Below are positions 1 through 8,762 of a stretch of 64,000 nucleotides of DNA, piece after piece (the stretch's first letter is position 1; every line of letters starts with the position of its first letter). The stretch comes from SAR86 cluster bacterium (lineage in GTDB: Bacteria; Pseudomonadota; Gammaproteobacteria; Pseudomonadales; Pseudohongiellaceae), in the NCBI GenBank assembly GCA_002402175.1, contig NVVJ01000003.1, positions 1-64,000 of the forward strand, in the 5' to 3' direction. The position numbers and the translations under genes are program-made. The notes beneath the pieces were generated by a model. That model was given only the letters and a program-made list of their open reading frames with translations. It had not been told where the DNA came from and did not search any database.

Positions 1-404
1 GAATCTTTTTCAGCTTTAGAATCTTCAATTAATTTTTTTAGGTTTATTTTGTCTTTTTCTTTTATGATAAAGTGGGCATTTAATGATGCTTCACTTATAT
101 CCCCTTTTACTATTTTATCGTCTTTATTTTTGAAAAGATGAATTCCATTGCCTCTAATTCCTCCAATAGATATTCGTAAAGTATTTGATGGAAGTTTTGA
201 TAAATATCTAGAACCTCTTGAAAAACCAATATAAACTCTTGCTTTTGGATGCTCTATCTTGGATAGATTTTTATCAAAAGAATCCAATACTGTATAAGAA
301 TAAGGCTGTATTATTTCTAAAATTTCATTATTGATGTGTTGATGCTGTAAAGGAGATCCTGAAGAGGGGTTACCTTTAAAATAAACAATATCGTAAGTAC
401 TCAT
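1..404 (-). CDS. Partial hydrolase-like protein, 3' end outside window
   Basis: Reading the minus strand from an ATG at 404 gives 134 open codons that run off the left edge, so only the N-terminal part is present. The protein begins MSTYDIVYFKGNPSSGS and contains GFSRGSRY near residue 65, which resembles the G-x-S-x-G nucleophile elbow of alpha/beta hydrolases. No other family signature is clear, so enzymatic function is a suggestion only. It is divergent from the cupin gene, with a 143-bp gap that could hold both promoters. The codon use is strongly AT-rich, like the next two genes and unlike everything after about position 1270, which suggests this block has a different origin from the rest of the window. 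Confidence 0.6.
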   Translation of the reverse strand, partial: MSTYDIVYFKGNPSSGSPLQHQHINNEILEIIQPYSYTVLDSFDKNLSKIEHPKARVYIGFSRGSRYLSKLPSNTLRISIGGIRGNGIHLFKNKDDKIVKGDISEASLNAHFIIKEKDKINLKKLIEDSKAEKD

Positions 405-506
405 TAATATATACTCTTTGTAAGCGAATTTTTTATTTACTTTAACATAGCTTTTTGTAACTTAGGTTAAATTATATATTATTTGTAAAATTTCTGTTAT
501 ACTTAC

Positions 507-522
507 TTGACTGTTTAGTCAA
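507..522. promoter_or_regulatory. TetR-type palindromic operator upstream of cupin gene
   Basis: The sequence TTGACTGTTTAGTCAA is an inverted repeat with 6-bp arms and a 4-bp spacer, 26 bp before the cupin start. A TATACT hexamer at 498-503 could be the -10 element immediately before it, so a bound protein would block transcription. This palindrome form is common for TetR-family repressors. No tetR gene is visible in this part of the window. Confidence 0.35.
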
Positions 523-547
523 CATTTAAAATATTAAAGGTAAAAAA

Positions 548-1000
548 ATGAATGAAATTAAAAACATAGCAGAAGATACAAATTATACAGCAGTTGATTT
601 GGGTAACTTAAATGACTTGATGAACTATTCTTTAATTCATCCGGTTAATAAACAAAAAATTGAAGGAAAGGTATTTTTAAAAGATGCCTGTAAACTAACA
701 GGTGCTGAGATATCATTTAATAGCCTAGCTGCTAAAGTGGAACAAGGATATTTCCATATTCATAATAAAAATGAAGAAACATATATCATTTTAAAAGGTC
801 ATGGTTTTTTTCAAGTTGATGGAAAATGTTTTGATATTAAAGAAGGAAGTGTAATACGAGTAGCTCCCAAAGGAATAAGAGGTATTCGTAATAATTCAGA
901 TGATACGATGGTATATATCGTCGTACAAGCAAAAGAAAACTCACTGGAAGAATATACGACTGATGATGGTTCAAGAGTCACCTTTGATCCAAAATGGTAA
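548..1000 (+). CDS. Cupin domain protein
   Basis: The 150-aa protein is a single-domain cupin. Residues about 60-130 carry the metal-binding pattern: FHIHNKNEETYIILKG (two His and a Glu) is motif 1, and the later GSVIRVAPKGIRGIRN replaces the usual His of motif 2. Cupins of this size are often small-molecule isomerases, epimerases or sensors; the substrate cannot be read from the sequence. The start is supported by AAAGG about 8 bases upstream. It has its own likely promoter and operator (507-522). Base composition is about one-third GC, matching its left neighbour and clearly lower than genes after 1300. Confidence 0.8.
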   Translation: MNEIKNIAEDTNYTAVDLGNLNDLMNYSLIHPVNKQKIEGKVFLKDACKLTGAEISFNSLAAKVEQGYFHIHNKNEETYIILKGHGFFQVDGKCFDIKEGSVIRVAPKGIRGIRNNSDDTMVYIVVQAKENSLEEYTTDDGSRVTFDPKW

Positions 1001-1091
1001 AACATTGGCAAATTTAAAATACAATGTTATTGTAGATATAAGGAATATTTGTCTAATATATAGAAAATAAAATGCTCTTTAAGGAAAATAA

Positions 1092-1270
1092 ATGTTCCCA
1101 CTCGAAATTTGGCTTACTTATACTTTCGCTTGTTTACTTTTAGTTCTCTCCCCTGGTCCTGATAATATATTAGCAATAGGAAGAGGGCTTAGCCAAGGTA
1201 AAATTGCAGCCTGTATGTCAGGCTTTTCTTCTGGAATTGGAATATTATTTCATGTTTTAACAGGAGCACT
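1092..1270 (+). pseudogene. Truncated LysE/RhtB-family amino-acid exporter
   Basis: The first ~60 codons encode the N-terminus of a LysE/RhtB transporter: a first membrane segment, then the family motif SPGPDNILAIGRGLSQG at about residues 20-36, then the start of a second helix. Full members are about 200 residues long with six helices. Here the similarity stops near position 1265-1270 and a stop follows at 1275-1277. The sequence immediately after is the end of a type III DNA methyltransferase in another frame. The gene is therefore broken by a junction and cannot make a functional exporter. The AT-rich composition also ends at this point. Confidence 0.75.
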
Positions 1271-1602
1271 TAATTGAAGGTAGAAGCGAGGAGGATGTTT
1301 TATACGAGCTTCTTTTAAAACGGGGTGTTGATTTGGCAGTCCCCATCGAATGCCGCGAGGTTGCTAGCAAGAACATCTACAGCATTGGCTACGGCGTGTT
1401 GTTTGCCTGCCTTGATGAATCAATCACTCGGGAGCAAGTCGAAGATATCGCCCAAACCATAATCGACTGGCACGGCGAACTTGCACCCAGCTCCGAAACG
1501 CACGTCTTCTTTCGTGATAGTGCCTTCAGGGATGATGTCTCAAAAACCAATATGGCCGCCATTCTTGAACAGAACGGCATTACCCATGTGCGCAGTTTGT
1601 AA
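1261..1602 (+). pseudogene. mod: 3' fragment of type III modification methylase (Mod)
   Basis: After a stop at 1258-1260 the frame is open for 113 codons, reading QEHLIEGRSEEDVLYELLL and ending NMAAILEQNGITHVRSL. This is the characteristic C-terminus of type III restriction-system Mod subunits (adenine-N6 methyltransferases, normally 550-650 residues). The catalytic DPPY and the target-recognition regions are missing, so the fragment has no methylase activity. No start codon or ribosome site is apparent; a TTG at 1333 lies inside the conserved region and is not a real start. The stop is 9 bases before the next gene, as expected for an original mod-(insert)-res operon. GC content is higher than both flanks. 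Confidence 0.8.
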
Positions 1603-1611
1603 GGGATAACT

Positions 1612-3306
1612 ATGAGTAAAAAAATTAGTGCCGCCGAACATCCGCTATCAAAAATCTTTAGTTCAGATTTTGAATATATAATTCCATCATATCAGCGCCC
1701 TTACGCATGGGGCATACTTCATACATATGATTTATTTGATGATTTGTATGATTTTTATAAATCTGAAATAGATGAAGGTTATTTTCTTGGAAGTATTGTT
1801 TTGATTAAACAAGAAAATAACACTCATTCAGAGGTAATAGACGGGCAGCAGAGGTTGACAACGCTAACTATTCTTCTTGCTGCAATGGCTTCAAAAATGA
1901 CCGGAGAAAGCCAGGATCGATTAAAGCAATATATTAGAGAGCCAGGGAATCATTTTGAAGGTTTAAAATCAAAACCAAGATTAACTTTACGAGATCGAGA
2001 TAAAGACTTCTTTGAGAAATATGTTCAGTCTCTTGATTTTGACGGATTACTTAAACTTGATCCAGAGACGTTAAGTAGTGAAGCTCAAAAAAACATCTAT
2101 AAAAATAGCAATAGTCTGTTGTTATGCTTAGATAAAAAATTTGGAGATAGCGTAGAAGAGCTTACGGCTTTTGTAAGATTTATTCTGCAACGTTGCTTTC
2201 TTGTTACCGTATCAACGCCGAGCCAAAAATCAGCATTCCGTGTTTTCTCTGTTATGAATACTCGCGGAATGAGCTTGCAGGCTACTGATATTATTAAAGC
2301 TGACATTATTGGCAAAATTGACGACCAAGAACAACAAGATGAATATAACGAGCGATGGGAAGATATGGAGGTCGAACTTGGTAGGGAAGGGTTTAACGAC
2401 CTTTTTGGATATGTGAGAATGATTTACAATAAAGATAAAGCCAAGCGTGCTATTCTTGATGAATTTCGTACGCATGTCTTGTCTAAAATTACATCTCCCA
2501 CAGAGCTAATAGAAAAGGTTTTAGAGCCTTATGCCGACGCATTAGCAACTCTTAAAAACGCCAATTACGAAGCTTCGTCAAATGCTCAAGATATTAATGG
2601 GTATTTAAAATGGCTAAACCGTATAGACAATTCTGACTGGCTTCCACCAGCCATTCAATTTTTATCTCAACATAAACATAATCCTGAATATGTCCTTTGG
2701 TTTTTCAAGAAACTTGAGCGTCTTGCCGCATATATGCATGTGTGTGCAAAAAATATTAACGAACGTATTTCTCGATACGCAGACTTGCTTGAAGGACTAG
2801 AAAAGACACATAGTATGGAATTGCCTGTTTCCAGTGTAGAGCTACGAGATGATGAAAAGCTATCTATGATGCAGGCACTAGATGGAAACATATATGACCT
2901 AACAGCTAGACGTCGGAATTATCTTATTTTGCGGCTGGATGCATTTTTATCTGATGGGGGTGCCTCTTATGATCCTAATATATTAACGATTGAGCATGTA
3001 CTTCCACAGACAGTGGATGAAGATAGCCAATGGGCATCAATATGGCCTATTGAAGAGGTAAGAAAAGAATGGGTGCATAGGATTGCTAATCTAGTGCCAT
3101 TAAATCGGCGTCGAAATTCACAAGCTAGGAACTTTGATTTTGATCGAAAAAAGTCAGCTTATTTTACAGGTAAGAGCGGTGTTTCCTCGTACGCCTTAAC
3201 TACTCAAGTATTAAATAGCTCAGAGTGGTCTCCAGAATTTATTGAAAAAAGGCAGGTGGAACTTCTGGATGCTCTAAATGAAAACTGGGAGTTGGCTGAA
3301 GAATGA
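1612..3306 (+). CDS. DUF262/DUF1524 GmrSD-like protein
   Basis: The 564-aa protein has an N-terminal DUF262 domain with IPSYQRPYAW near residues 23-33 and the DGQQRLT motif at 77-83, a ParB-like nucleotide-binding/NTPase signature. It has a C-terminal DUF1524 domain with an HNH-type motif: IEHVLPQ at 460-466, NLVPLN at 493-498 and a downstream Asn/Arg-rich stretch. This architecture is that of GmrSD-type modification-dependent (type IV) nucleases that cut modified phage DNA. Here the gene sits between a mod fragment and res, overlapping res by 4 bases, so it is transcribed as part of a type III operon. It may be an added nuclease module or a regulator; the sequence does not decide. Confidence 0.85.
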   Translation: MSKKISAAEHPLSKIFSSDFEYIIPSYQRPYAWGILHTYDLFDDLYDFYKSEIDEGYFLGSIVLIKQENNTHSEVIDGQQRLTTLTILLAAMASKMTGESQDRLKQYIREPGNHFEGLKSKPRLTLRDRDKDFFEKYVQSLDFDGLLKLDPETLSSEAQKNIYKNSNSLLLCLDKKFGDSVEELTAFVRFILQRCFLVTVSTPSQKSAFRVFSVMNTRGMSLQATDIIKADIIGKIDDQEQQDEYNERWEDMEVELGREGFNDLFGYVRMIYNKDKAKRAILDEFRTHVLSKITSPTELIEKVLEPYADALATLKNANYEASSNAQDINGYLKWLNRIDNSDWLPPAIQFLSQHKHNPEYVLWFFKKLERLAAYMHVCAKNINERISRYADLLEGLEKTHSMELPVSSVELRDDEKLSMMQALDGNIYDLTARRRNYLILRLDAFLSDGGASYDPNILTIEHVLPQTVDEDSQWASIWPIEEVRKEWVHRIANLVPLNRRRNSQARNFDFDRKKSAYFTGKSGVSSYALTTQVLNSSEWSPEFIEKRQVELLDALNENWELAEE

Positions 3307-6300
3307 AACTGCATTTTGAAGATGATCTGGATTATCAGAAGGCTGCGATTGCATCGATAGTTGATTTGTTTAAGGGGCAGGAAATTTCCCGCTCTGAATT
3401 CACTGTAACTTATCGGCCTGAATCAAGCCCTCAAGGTTCTTTAGGGTTGGCAGAAAGTGAACTAGGCATTGGTAACAGGTTATTACTGGTAGATGAAGAA
3501 TTGGAAGAAAATCTTCGTAAGGTTCAGTTATCAAATGGACTGCGGCCTACGGAAAAGCTAATCAGTGGTGATTTTACTGTGGAGATGGAGACTGGCACAG
3601 GTAAAACCTATGTTTATCTGCGCACCATTTTTGAGTTGAACAAAAACTACGGCTTCACGAAGTTTGTCATTGTTGTTCCTTCTGTGGCAATCAAGGAAGG
3701 TACATACAAGACCCTGCAAATTACCCGTGAGCATTTTGAAGGCTTGTATCCGAAGGCTAAGGGCTATGAGTATTTCAATTATGATTCAAGAAAACTTGGT
3801 CAGGTACGAAACTTTGCCACCAGCTCTAACATTCAGATTATGGTTACGACGGTAGGAGCGATCAATAAAAAGGATGTGAATAACCTTTATAAAGAAAATG
3901 AGAATACAGGTGGTGAAAAGCCAATTGATCTGGTTAAGGCGACGAACCCTATTATTATCGTGGATGAACCGCAAAGCGTTGATGGTGGCCTAAAAGGTGC
4001 TGGTAAAAAAGCTCTTGAGGCAATGAACCCGCTTTGTACAATACGATATTCAGCAACACATATTGATAAGCACCATATGACTTATAGGTTGGATGCAGTA
4101 GATGCGTATGACCGTGGTTTGGTGAAACAGATTGAAGTGGCGTCATTGGAGATTGATAGCGGTCATAACAAACCATATGTGCGCTTGGTATCAACCCACA
4201 ACCGGAAAGGCTCTATCACAGCTAAAATTGAGATAGATGTTCAGCGAGGCAAAAATGTTAAGCGCGAAATATTAACGGTGGATGATGGTGATGACCTGGA
4301 GCAAGTCACTAACCGATCAATATATGAAAATATGCAGATTGGTACGATTACGTGCGGAAAAAATAATGAATCAATTGAAGTAAAAGGCGCTGGTTTTGAT
4401 AAAACGCTAAGACCGGATGAAGCGGTTGGCGGCGTAGATCCAGACGAGATAAGACGTTTAATGATCCGGCGGACAATTAAGGAGCACTTTGATAAAGAAC
4501 TAACATTTGCCGCCAATAAGAAACCGATCAAAGTTTTGAGTCTGTTCTTTATCGATAAAGTAGAGCACTACCGCCAGTATGATGAAGATGGCAATCATAT
4601 GAAGGGTAAATATGCCCTTATGTTTGAAGAAGAATACCGAAAACTGGCCAAGTCTGGCGATTACCAAAGTCTTTTCAAAGAAATTGATTTAGATACCGAT
4701 GCTTCTGAAGTTCATAACGGTTATTTTTCAAAAGATAAGAAAGGTCGTTTTGTAGAAACGGCAGAGAATAATCAAGCAGGCCGTGATAATGCTGAGCGTG
4801 CCTATAATTTAATTATGAGAGAAAAGGAGAAGTTGTTGAGTTTTGATACGAAGCTAAAATTCATCTTCTCACACTCTGCCTTGAAGGAAGGTTGGGACAA
4901 TCCGAATATATTCCAGATATGCACGATGCGGGAAATGAGTGGAGAGAGACAACGTCGTCAGACTCTTGGTCGTGGATTGCGTTTATGTGTCGATCAAAAT
5001 GGTGTGCGTCTGCGTGGTAATGAGATAAATACACTCACCGTTATTGCTACAGAGAGCTACGAGAAATTTGCAGAAAACCTGCAAAAAGAAATTGAGCAAG
5101 ACACAGGTATTCGTTTCGGTATTGTGGAACCGCACCAGTTTGCAGCAATTAAAACTGTTAATGAGCAAGGTGATGTTACGCCTCTTGGTGTTGGGCAATC
5201 TGAAAAAATTTGGCAATTTCTTAAGGATGAAAATCTTGTCGATACCAAAGGTAAGGTTCAAGACAGTCTTCGAGTATTATTGAAAGATGGAAACTTCAAG
5301 CTTTCGGAAGAAATCAAACAGGAGCTGGAAGACACTCATGGCGAGGCACAGGCCGAGATTATTTCTTTCGATATTCAAAGCATGCTACGAAAACTAGCAG
5401 GAAAGCTGGATATCAAGAATGCTGATGATCGTAAGACAATACGCACTCGTGAAGCGGTACTTCAATCAGATGAGTTTAATGCGCTATGGAATCGCATTAA
5501 ATACAAAACCACGTATCGCGTAGAGTTTGATAACTTAAAACTCATAAACGATTGCTCTGATGCCATTAGAGATTGCCCGCCGATCACTAAAACGCGGGCG
5601 CAATTCCGCAAAGCAGATATTGCTATTGGGAAAGGGGGTGTTACGGCAGATGAAACCTCCGCTTCAGGTTTCACTACAATTCATGAAAATGATATTGAGC
5701 TGCCGGATATCATTACAGATCTTCAAGATAAAACCCAACTTACCCGAAAAAGCATTGTTCAGATACTTTGTGATAGTCGGCGATTGCAGGACTTTACACG
5801 TAATCCTCAGCAATTCATGGACTATTGTGCGGAATCAATTATCCGTACCAAACGTTTGGCACTGGTAGATGGCATTAGATATACCAAGATTGGTGAAGAT
5901 CACTTTTATGCTCAGGAGCTATTCCAGCAGGAAGAGTTAAAAGGCTATTTGAAGAATACTCTCGAAACGCAAAAATCTGTCTATACCCATGTGGTATATG
6001 ACTCTGTTGGTGTAGAAAAGACATTTGCCGAGGATTTAGAAAAAAATGAAAAGGTTAAAGTCTATGCCAAACTGCCTTCATGGTTCAAAGTGCCTACGCC
6101 ACTTGGTACGTATAATCCCGACTGGGCGGTTGTTGTAGAGGATGAAGGTGAAGAAAAAATCTATTTTGTCGTCGAAACAAAAGGCAGTACTTGGTGGGAT
6201 GATCTTCGTCACCTTGAAGGCGCAAAAATTAAATGTGGTGAACGGCATTTTGAAGAAATAGCAAAAGATAATGAAAACCCAGCCCAGTACATCAAGGCAA

Positions 6301-6335
6301 CGACTGTAGATGGGATGATGGACTATGTGGAATAA
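3303..6335 (+). CDS. res: Type III restriction endonuclease Res subunit
   Basis: The 1010-aa protein is a full-length Res subunit: an ATP-driven SF2 helicase/translocase fused to a nuclease that, in complex with Mod, cuts DNA between two head-to-head unmethylated sites. Walker A is ETGTGKT at 96-102, motif II is DEPQ at 221-224, RYSATH follows near 245, and motif VI is RRQTLGRGLRL at 551-561. At the C-terminus a PD-(D/E)XK core is visible as YNPDW (D940) and VETKGS (E958, K960). All key residues are intact. Because only the tail of mod is present in this window, activity would need Mod from elsewhere. The gene overlaps its upstream neighbour by 4 bases. Confidence 0.93.
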   Translation: MKLHFEDDLDYQKAAIASIVDLFKGQEISRSEFTVTYRPESSPQGSLGLAESELGIGNRLLLVDEELEENLRKVQLSNGLRPTEKLISGDFTVEMETGTGKTYVYLRTIFELNKNYGFTKFVIVVPSVAIKEGTYKTLQITREHFEGLYPKAKGYEYFNYDSRKLGQVRNFATSSNIQIMVTTVGAINKKDVNNLYKENENTGGEKPIDLVKATNPIIIVDEPQSVDGGLKGAGKKALEAMNPLCTIRYSATHIDKHHMTYRLDAVDAYDRGLVKQIEVASLEIDSGHNKPYVRLVSTHNRKGSITAKIEIDVQRGKNVKREILTVDDGDDLEQVTNRSIYENMQIGTITCGKNNESIEVKGAGFDKTLRPDEAVGGVDPDEIRRLMIRRTIKEHFDKELTFAANKKPIKVLSLFFIDKVEHYRQYDEDGNHMKGKYALMFEEEYRKLAKSGDYQSLFKEIDLDTDASEVHNGYFSKDKKGRFVETAENNQAGRDNAERAYNLIMREKEKLLSFDTKLKFIFSHSALKEGWDNPNIFQICTMREMSGERQRRQTLGRGLRLCVDQNGVRLRGNEINTLTVIATESYEKFAENLQKEIEQDTGIRFGIVEPHQFAAIKTVNEQGDVTPLGVGQSEKIWQFLKDENLVDTKGKVQDSLRVLLKDGNFKLSEEIKQELEDTHGEAQAEIISFDIQSMLRKLAGKLDIKNADDRKTIRTREAVLQSDEFNALWNRIKYKTTYRVEFDNLKLINDCSDAIRDCPPITKTRAQFRKADIAIGKGGVTADETSASGFTTIHENDIELPDIITDLQDKTQLTRKSIVQILCDSRRLQDFTRNPQQFMDYCAESIIRTKRLALVDGIRYTKIGEDHFYAQELFQQEELKGYLKNTLETQKSVYTHVVYDSVGVEKTFAEDLEKNEKVKVYAKLPSWFKVPTPLGTYNPDWAVVVEDEGEEKIYFVVETKGSTWWDDLRHLEGAKIKCGERHFEEIAKDNENPAQYIKATTVDGMMDYVE

Positions 6336-6381
6336 GCAAGAATGAAAGTATTTATGCTTCTAATTTGTAAAAGGTTGCAAC

Positions 6382-8184
6382 ATGACTTCTGATGCTCAGA
6401 TACAACCTGATTGCATTACAAAAACCATTGCTGGCAATTGGTTGACTAATGGGCATCTTGAGATATGCATTCTCAAACTTATCGCCCCTTCTGAAAATCA
6501 ATGGCAAAATGATGAAAGCAGAGTAGAGAATATAGCTATTGTTGCGAGCCTGCTTCAAGCAAGTTCTGCCGATACCTCAAGCTTATTGGAAGATGAAGCG
6601 CCAAGCAAGCCAATGCTTATACTTGCCCCTGAATTAGCTTTTGGTTCTCAAGATTATGAACAATTAAATTCACTTATTCATGGATGTACGCAAAATGTAA
6701 TATTTATCTGTGGCTTTGGATTTTCTACAGGAGAGGACATAATCTCTATAGAGAATAACGATAATGTAGAGGGGGTTTGGGATCGAGCGCCAAATGCTAA
6801 TAAAAAATTTAATGGTGGATGGGTCTGGGTAAAGGAAGCTGATAACACTCAATGTTTCATTATTCTCAAAAATTTTCCTGAGCAAGCGCATGAGCTTTCT
6901 ATTCCAAATCTGGGGTTAGGTGAAGTTATATTGCGCCTTGAAAGCAGTGACTTGGTAATCTTTCCGACTATTTGTTCAGATTTAATTTCGGCGGAAGTCA
7001 GTAGCCCAAGAAAAAGAATTGCAAGTTCGTTAGATGGTGCGTGTAATAAAAAAATATTAATTACAGGGTCGTTACTTAACCAGAATTCATCTAGCGGTTG
7101 GTGGAAAACAGCAATGGGCGATTTACTGGAGTCAGTAAAAGAAACAAATCCTAGATTACTACTGAGTAATTGTTTAAACCCTGCTCCATTACCAGCAGAG
7201 GAGGAAGATAAATGGCGTTGCTTATCTGGCGGTTATCAGCACTTAGAGGGTAGTAAGGCTCCTAAAAAGAGCTTAGCAAATATACGGTATGTTGCAGATA
7301 CAAAGTTTTCAGGGCTTGTAGTACGAACCCCCGATATTGGTTGTATATTTGGAAAATTAAATTGGACTAATAATCAGGCAGAAGGGTTAGCTGTTTTATC
7401 TCATGTTATTCAGCATATCTGGTATGAAGATAAATATTTACATTGCGATGGTGATCCCGCAGCAGATGAATTGCATCGCTTCATTCAACGATATCAAGGA
7501 AATGTTTATGACAGTGTAGGGTTTAGCAATGATGCTCGCATCCTGGCAGATGACGAGTTAGAAAAACTCCTTTCGGAACTGTCTCCTAAATCTAAATCAC
7601 CAATTCGAAAGGTTGCTGGTTTGCTGTTTCGAAAGTGCTTAAAGGGAATAAATAAAGATGAAATTGTAGATGTTGATAGTTTGCACTCAAATAGTGGTGC
7701 ATTAGAGAGCGCGATTACGACATTAGTTCTTATTAAAGACGCGATTAACGCAGAGCTAATGCCCGAGATGCCGAAAGGGAGCGAATTAGATTATGGGCAG
7801 CTTTTGTCTCCTGACCATGAAAGTGAAATCTTAATTTGGGACTCTTCTGAGCATACAGCGAAACAACTATATAATATGGTGATAGAAACGCTTGTAAAAG
7901 ATGGTGGGAGTGCACGACCATTAACGATTATAGGTAAAGGCAATGGTCATGGTAGTTTGCCTGTTGAAGGCAGGATGAAAAGTGGCAGGCTGTCCGATAT
8001 CACTAATGTAACATCACGATCTCCTGACGATTCGCAGTCTGATAAAGATATATGTGAATCAAATGATCGAGTAGTGTTTTGGAAGAATCAAGGATCTGTA
8101 GATGATGTTTTATCATCAAATGAACAAAATCAGAATCTTAAAAACAACTTAAAAGATCAAATCGGTTTGTCTGAGAGTCAATGA
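6382..8184 (+). CDS. Nitrilase-fold (CN-hydrolase-like) putative defence effector
   Basis: The 600-aa protein starts with a ~330-residue domain that looks like a carbon-nitrogen hydrolase. The catalytic triad can be placed as E84 (APELAF), K163 (IILKNFP) and C198 (FPTICSDL), with E-K and K-C spacings of 79 and 35 residues that fit the family. The remaining ~270 residues are not recognised; they contain a predicted helical part and a polar, low-complexity tail from about 540. The start follows AAAGG by 9 bases. It overlaps the next gene by 4 bases and lies 46 bases after res. As the first gene of a set with a middle protein and an SMC-like ATPase, it most likely is the effector of an ABC-3C-type conflict system, with the C-terminal part as coupling domain. 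Substrate is unknown. Confidence 0.7.
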   Translation: MTSDAQIQPDCITKTIAGNWLTNGHLEICILKLIAPSENQWQNDESRVENIAIVASLLQASSADTSSLLEDEAPSKPMLILAPELAFGSQDYEQLNSLIHGCTQNVIFICGFGFSTGEDIISIENNDNVEGVWDRAPNANKKFNGGWVWVKEADNTQCFIILKNFPEQAHELSIPNLGLGEVILRLESSDLVIFPTICSDLISAEVSSPRKRIASSLDGACNKKILITGSLLNQNSSSGWWKTAMGDLLESVKETNPRLLLSNCLNPAPLPAEEEDKWRCLSGGYQHLEGSKAPKKSLANIRYVADTKFSGLVVRTPDIGCIFGKLNWTNNQAEGLAVLSHVIQHIWYEDKYLHCDGDPAADELHRFIQRYQGNVYDSVGFSNDARILADDELEKLLSELSPKSKSPIRKVAGLLFRKCLKGINKDEIVDVDSLHSNSGALESAITTLVLIKDAINAELMPEMPKGSELDYGQLLSPDHESEILIWDSSEHTAKQLYNMVIETLVKDGGSARPLTIIGKGNGHGSLPVEGRMKSGRLSDITNVTSRSPDDSQSDKDICESNDRVVFWKNQGSVDDVLSSNEQNQNLKNNLKDQIGLSESQ

Positions 8185-8762
8185 TGGAAAAAACATTAAT
8201 TAATGAACTTGAAAAACAATTTGAGAAAGCAGGCTTTGTAGCTTCTGGCGAGTTAATTTCTGACGGCGATCTTGTTATCCCAGAAAACACTCTTTGCATG
8301 CATAATAGTTTCGGTTTGATGGTTGGCGTTGAAATTTCGGAGAAAGGAGAGGAGTTAGTAGGTGTTATAAATCAGTATAAAGAAAATATGCATAGTCTGA
8401 TGCGAAAAGCATTGTTATTTCTTGAAAATAAGAAAGGCTTGATTGTAGACGGTTACTTGATACTGATTATAACAGGGGAACCTAATGAAAATGCGAAGAA
8501 ACTAATTCGAGAGATAGAACTCGATACAAAAGTTTGTAGAAAGCACGTTGTATGGCCTAAAGAAGATAGATCTGAGCTAGATAAATTGCAATTTATTACA
8601 GTTTTGAATTTGCCAGAACCGCTTCCTAGTAATTCTGGAAGTAACGTTAGCTTTGAGCTGTCAGAAAAAGCAAAAGTACTACTTGATGAATACAAAAGAC
8701 TAGGCAACCTTGATGGAGTATTGGATTCTATTAAACAGGGGAGGTTAAATGATGTTAATTAA
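8181..8762 (+). CDS. ABC-3C middle-component-like protein
   Basis: This 193-aa soluble protein has no enzymatic motif. It contains a central hydrophobic strand DGYLILIITG (about residues 90-99), then a segment CRKHVVWP near 115-122, then a helical C-terminus. The strand followed by a Cys-Arg-Lys and Trp-Pro segment resembles what I recall of 'middle component' proteins of ABC three-component systems, but this is from memory and needs a profile search. It overlaps the nitrilase-like gene by 4 bases and the ATPase gene by 14 bases, so the three are translationally coupled. The likely role is to bridge effector and ATPase. Confidence 0.6.
   Translation: MMEKTLINELEKQFEKAGFVASGELISDGDLVIPENTLCMHNSFGLMVGVEISEKGEELVGVINQYKENMHSLMRKALLFLENKKGLIVDGYLILIITGEPNENAKKLIREIELDTKVCRKHVVWPKEDRSELDKLQFITVLNLPEPLPSNSGSNVSFELSEKAKVLLDEYKRLGNLDGVLDSIKQGRLNDVN

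Noticed and set aside
1333-1602. Separate small protein starting at TTG 1333
   Set aside because: The conserved Mod sequence extends upstream to about 1261 in the same frame, so the TTG codon is internal to a truncated gene.
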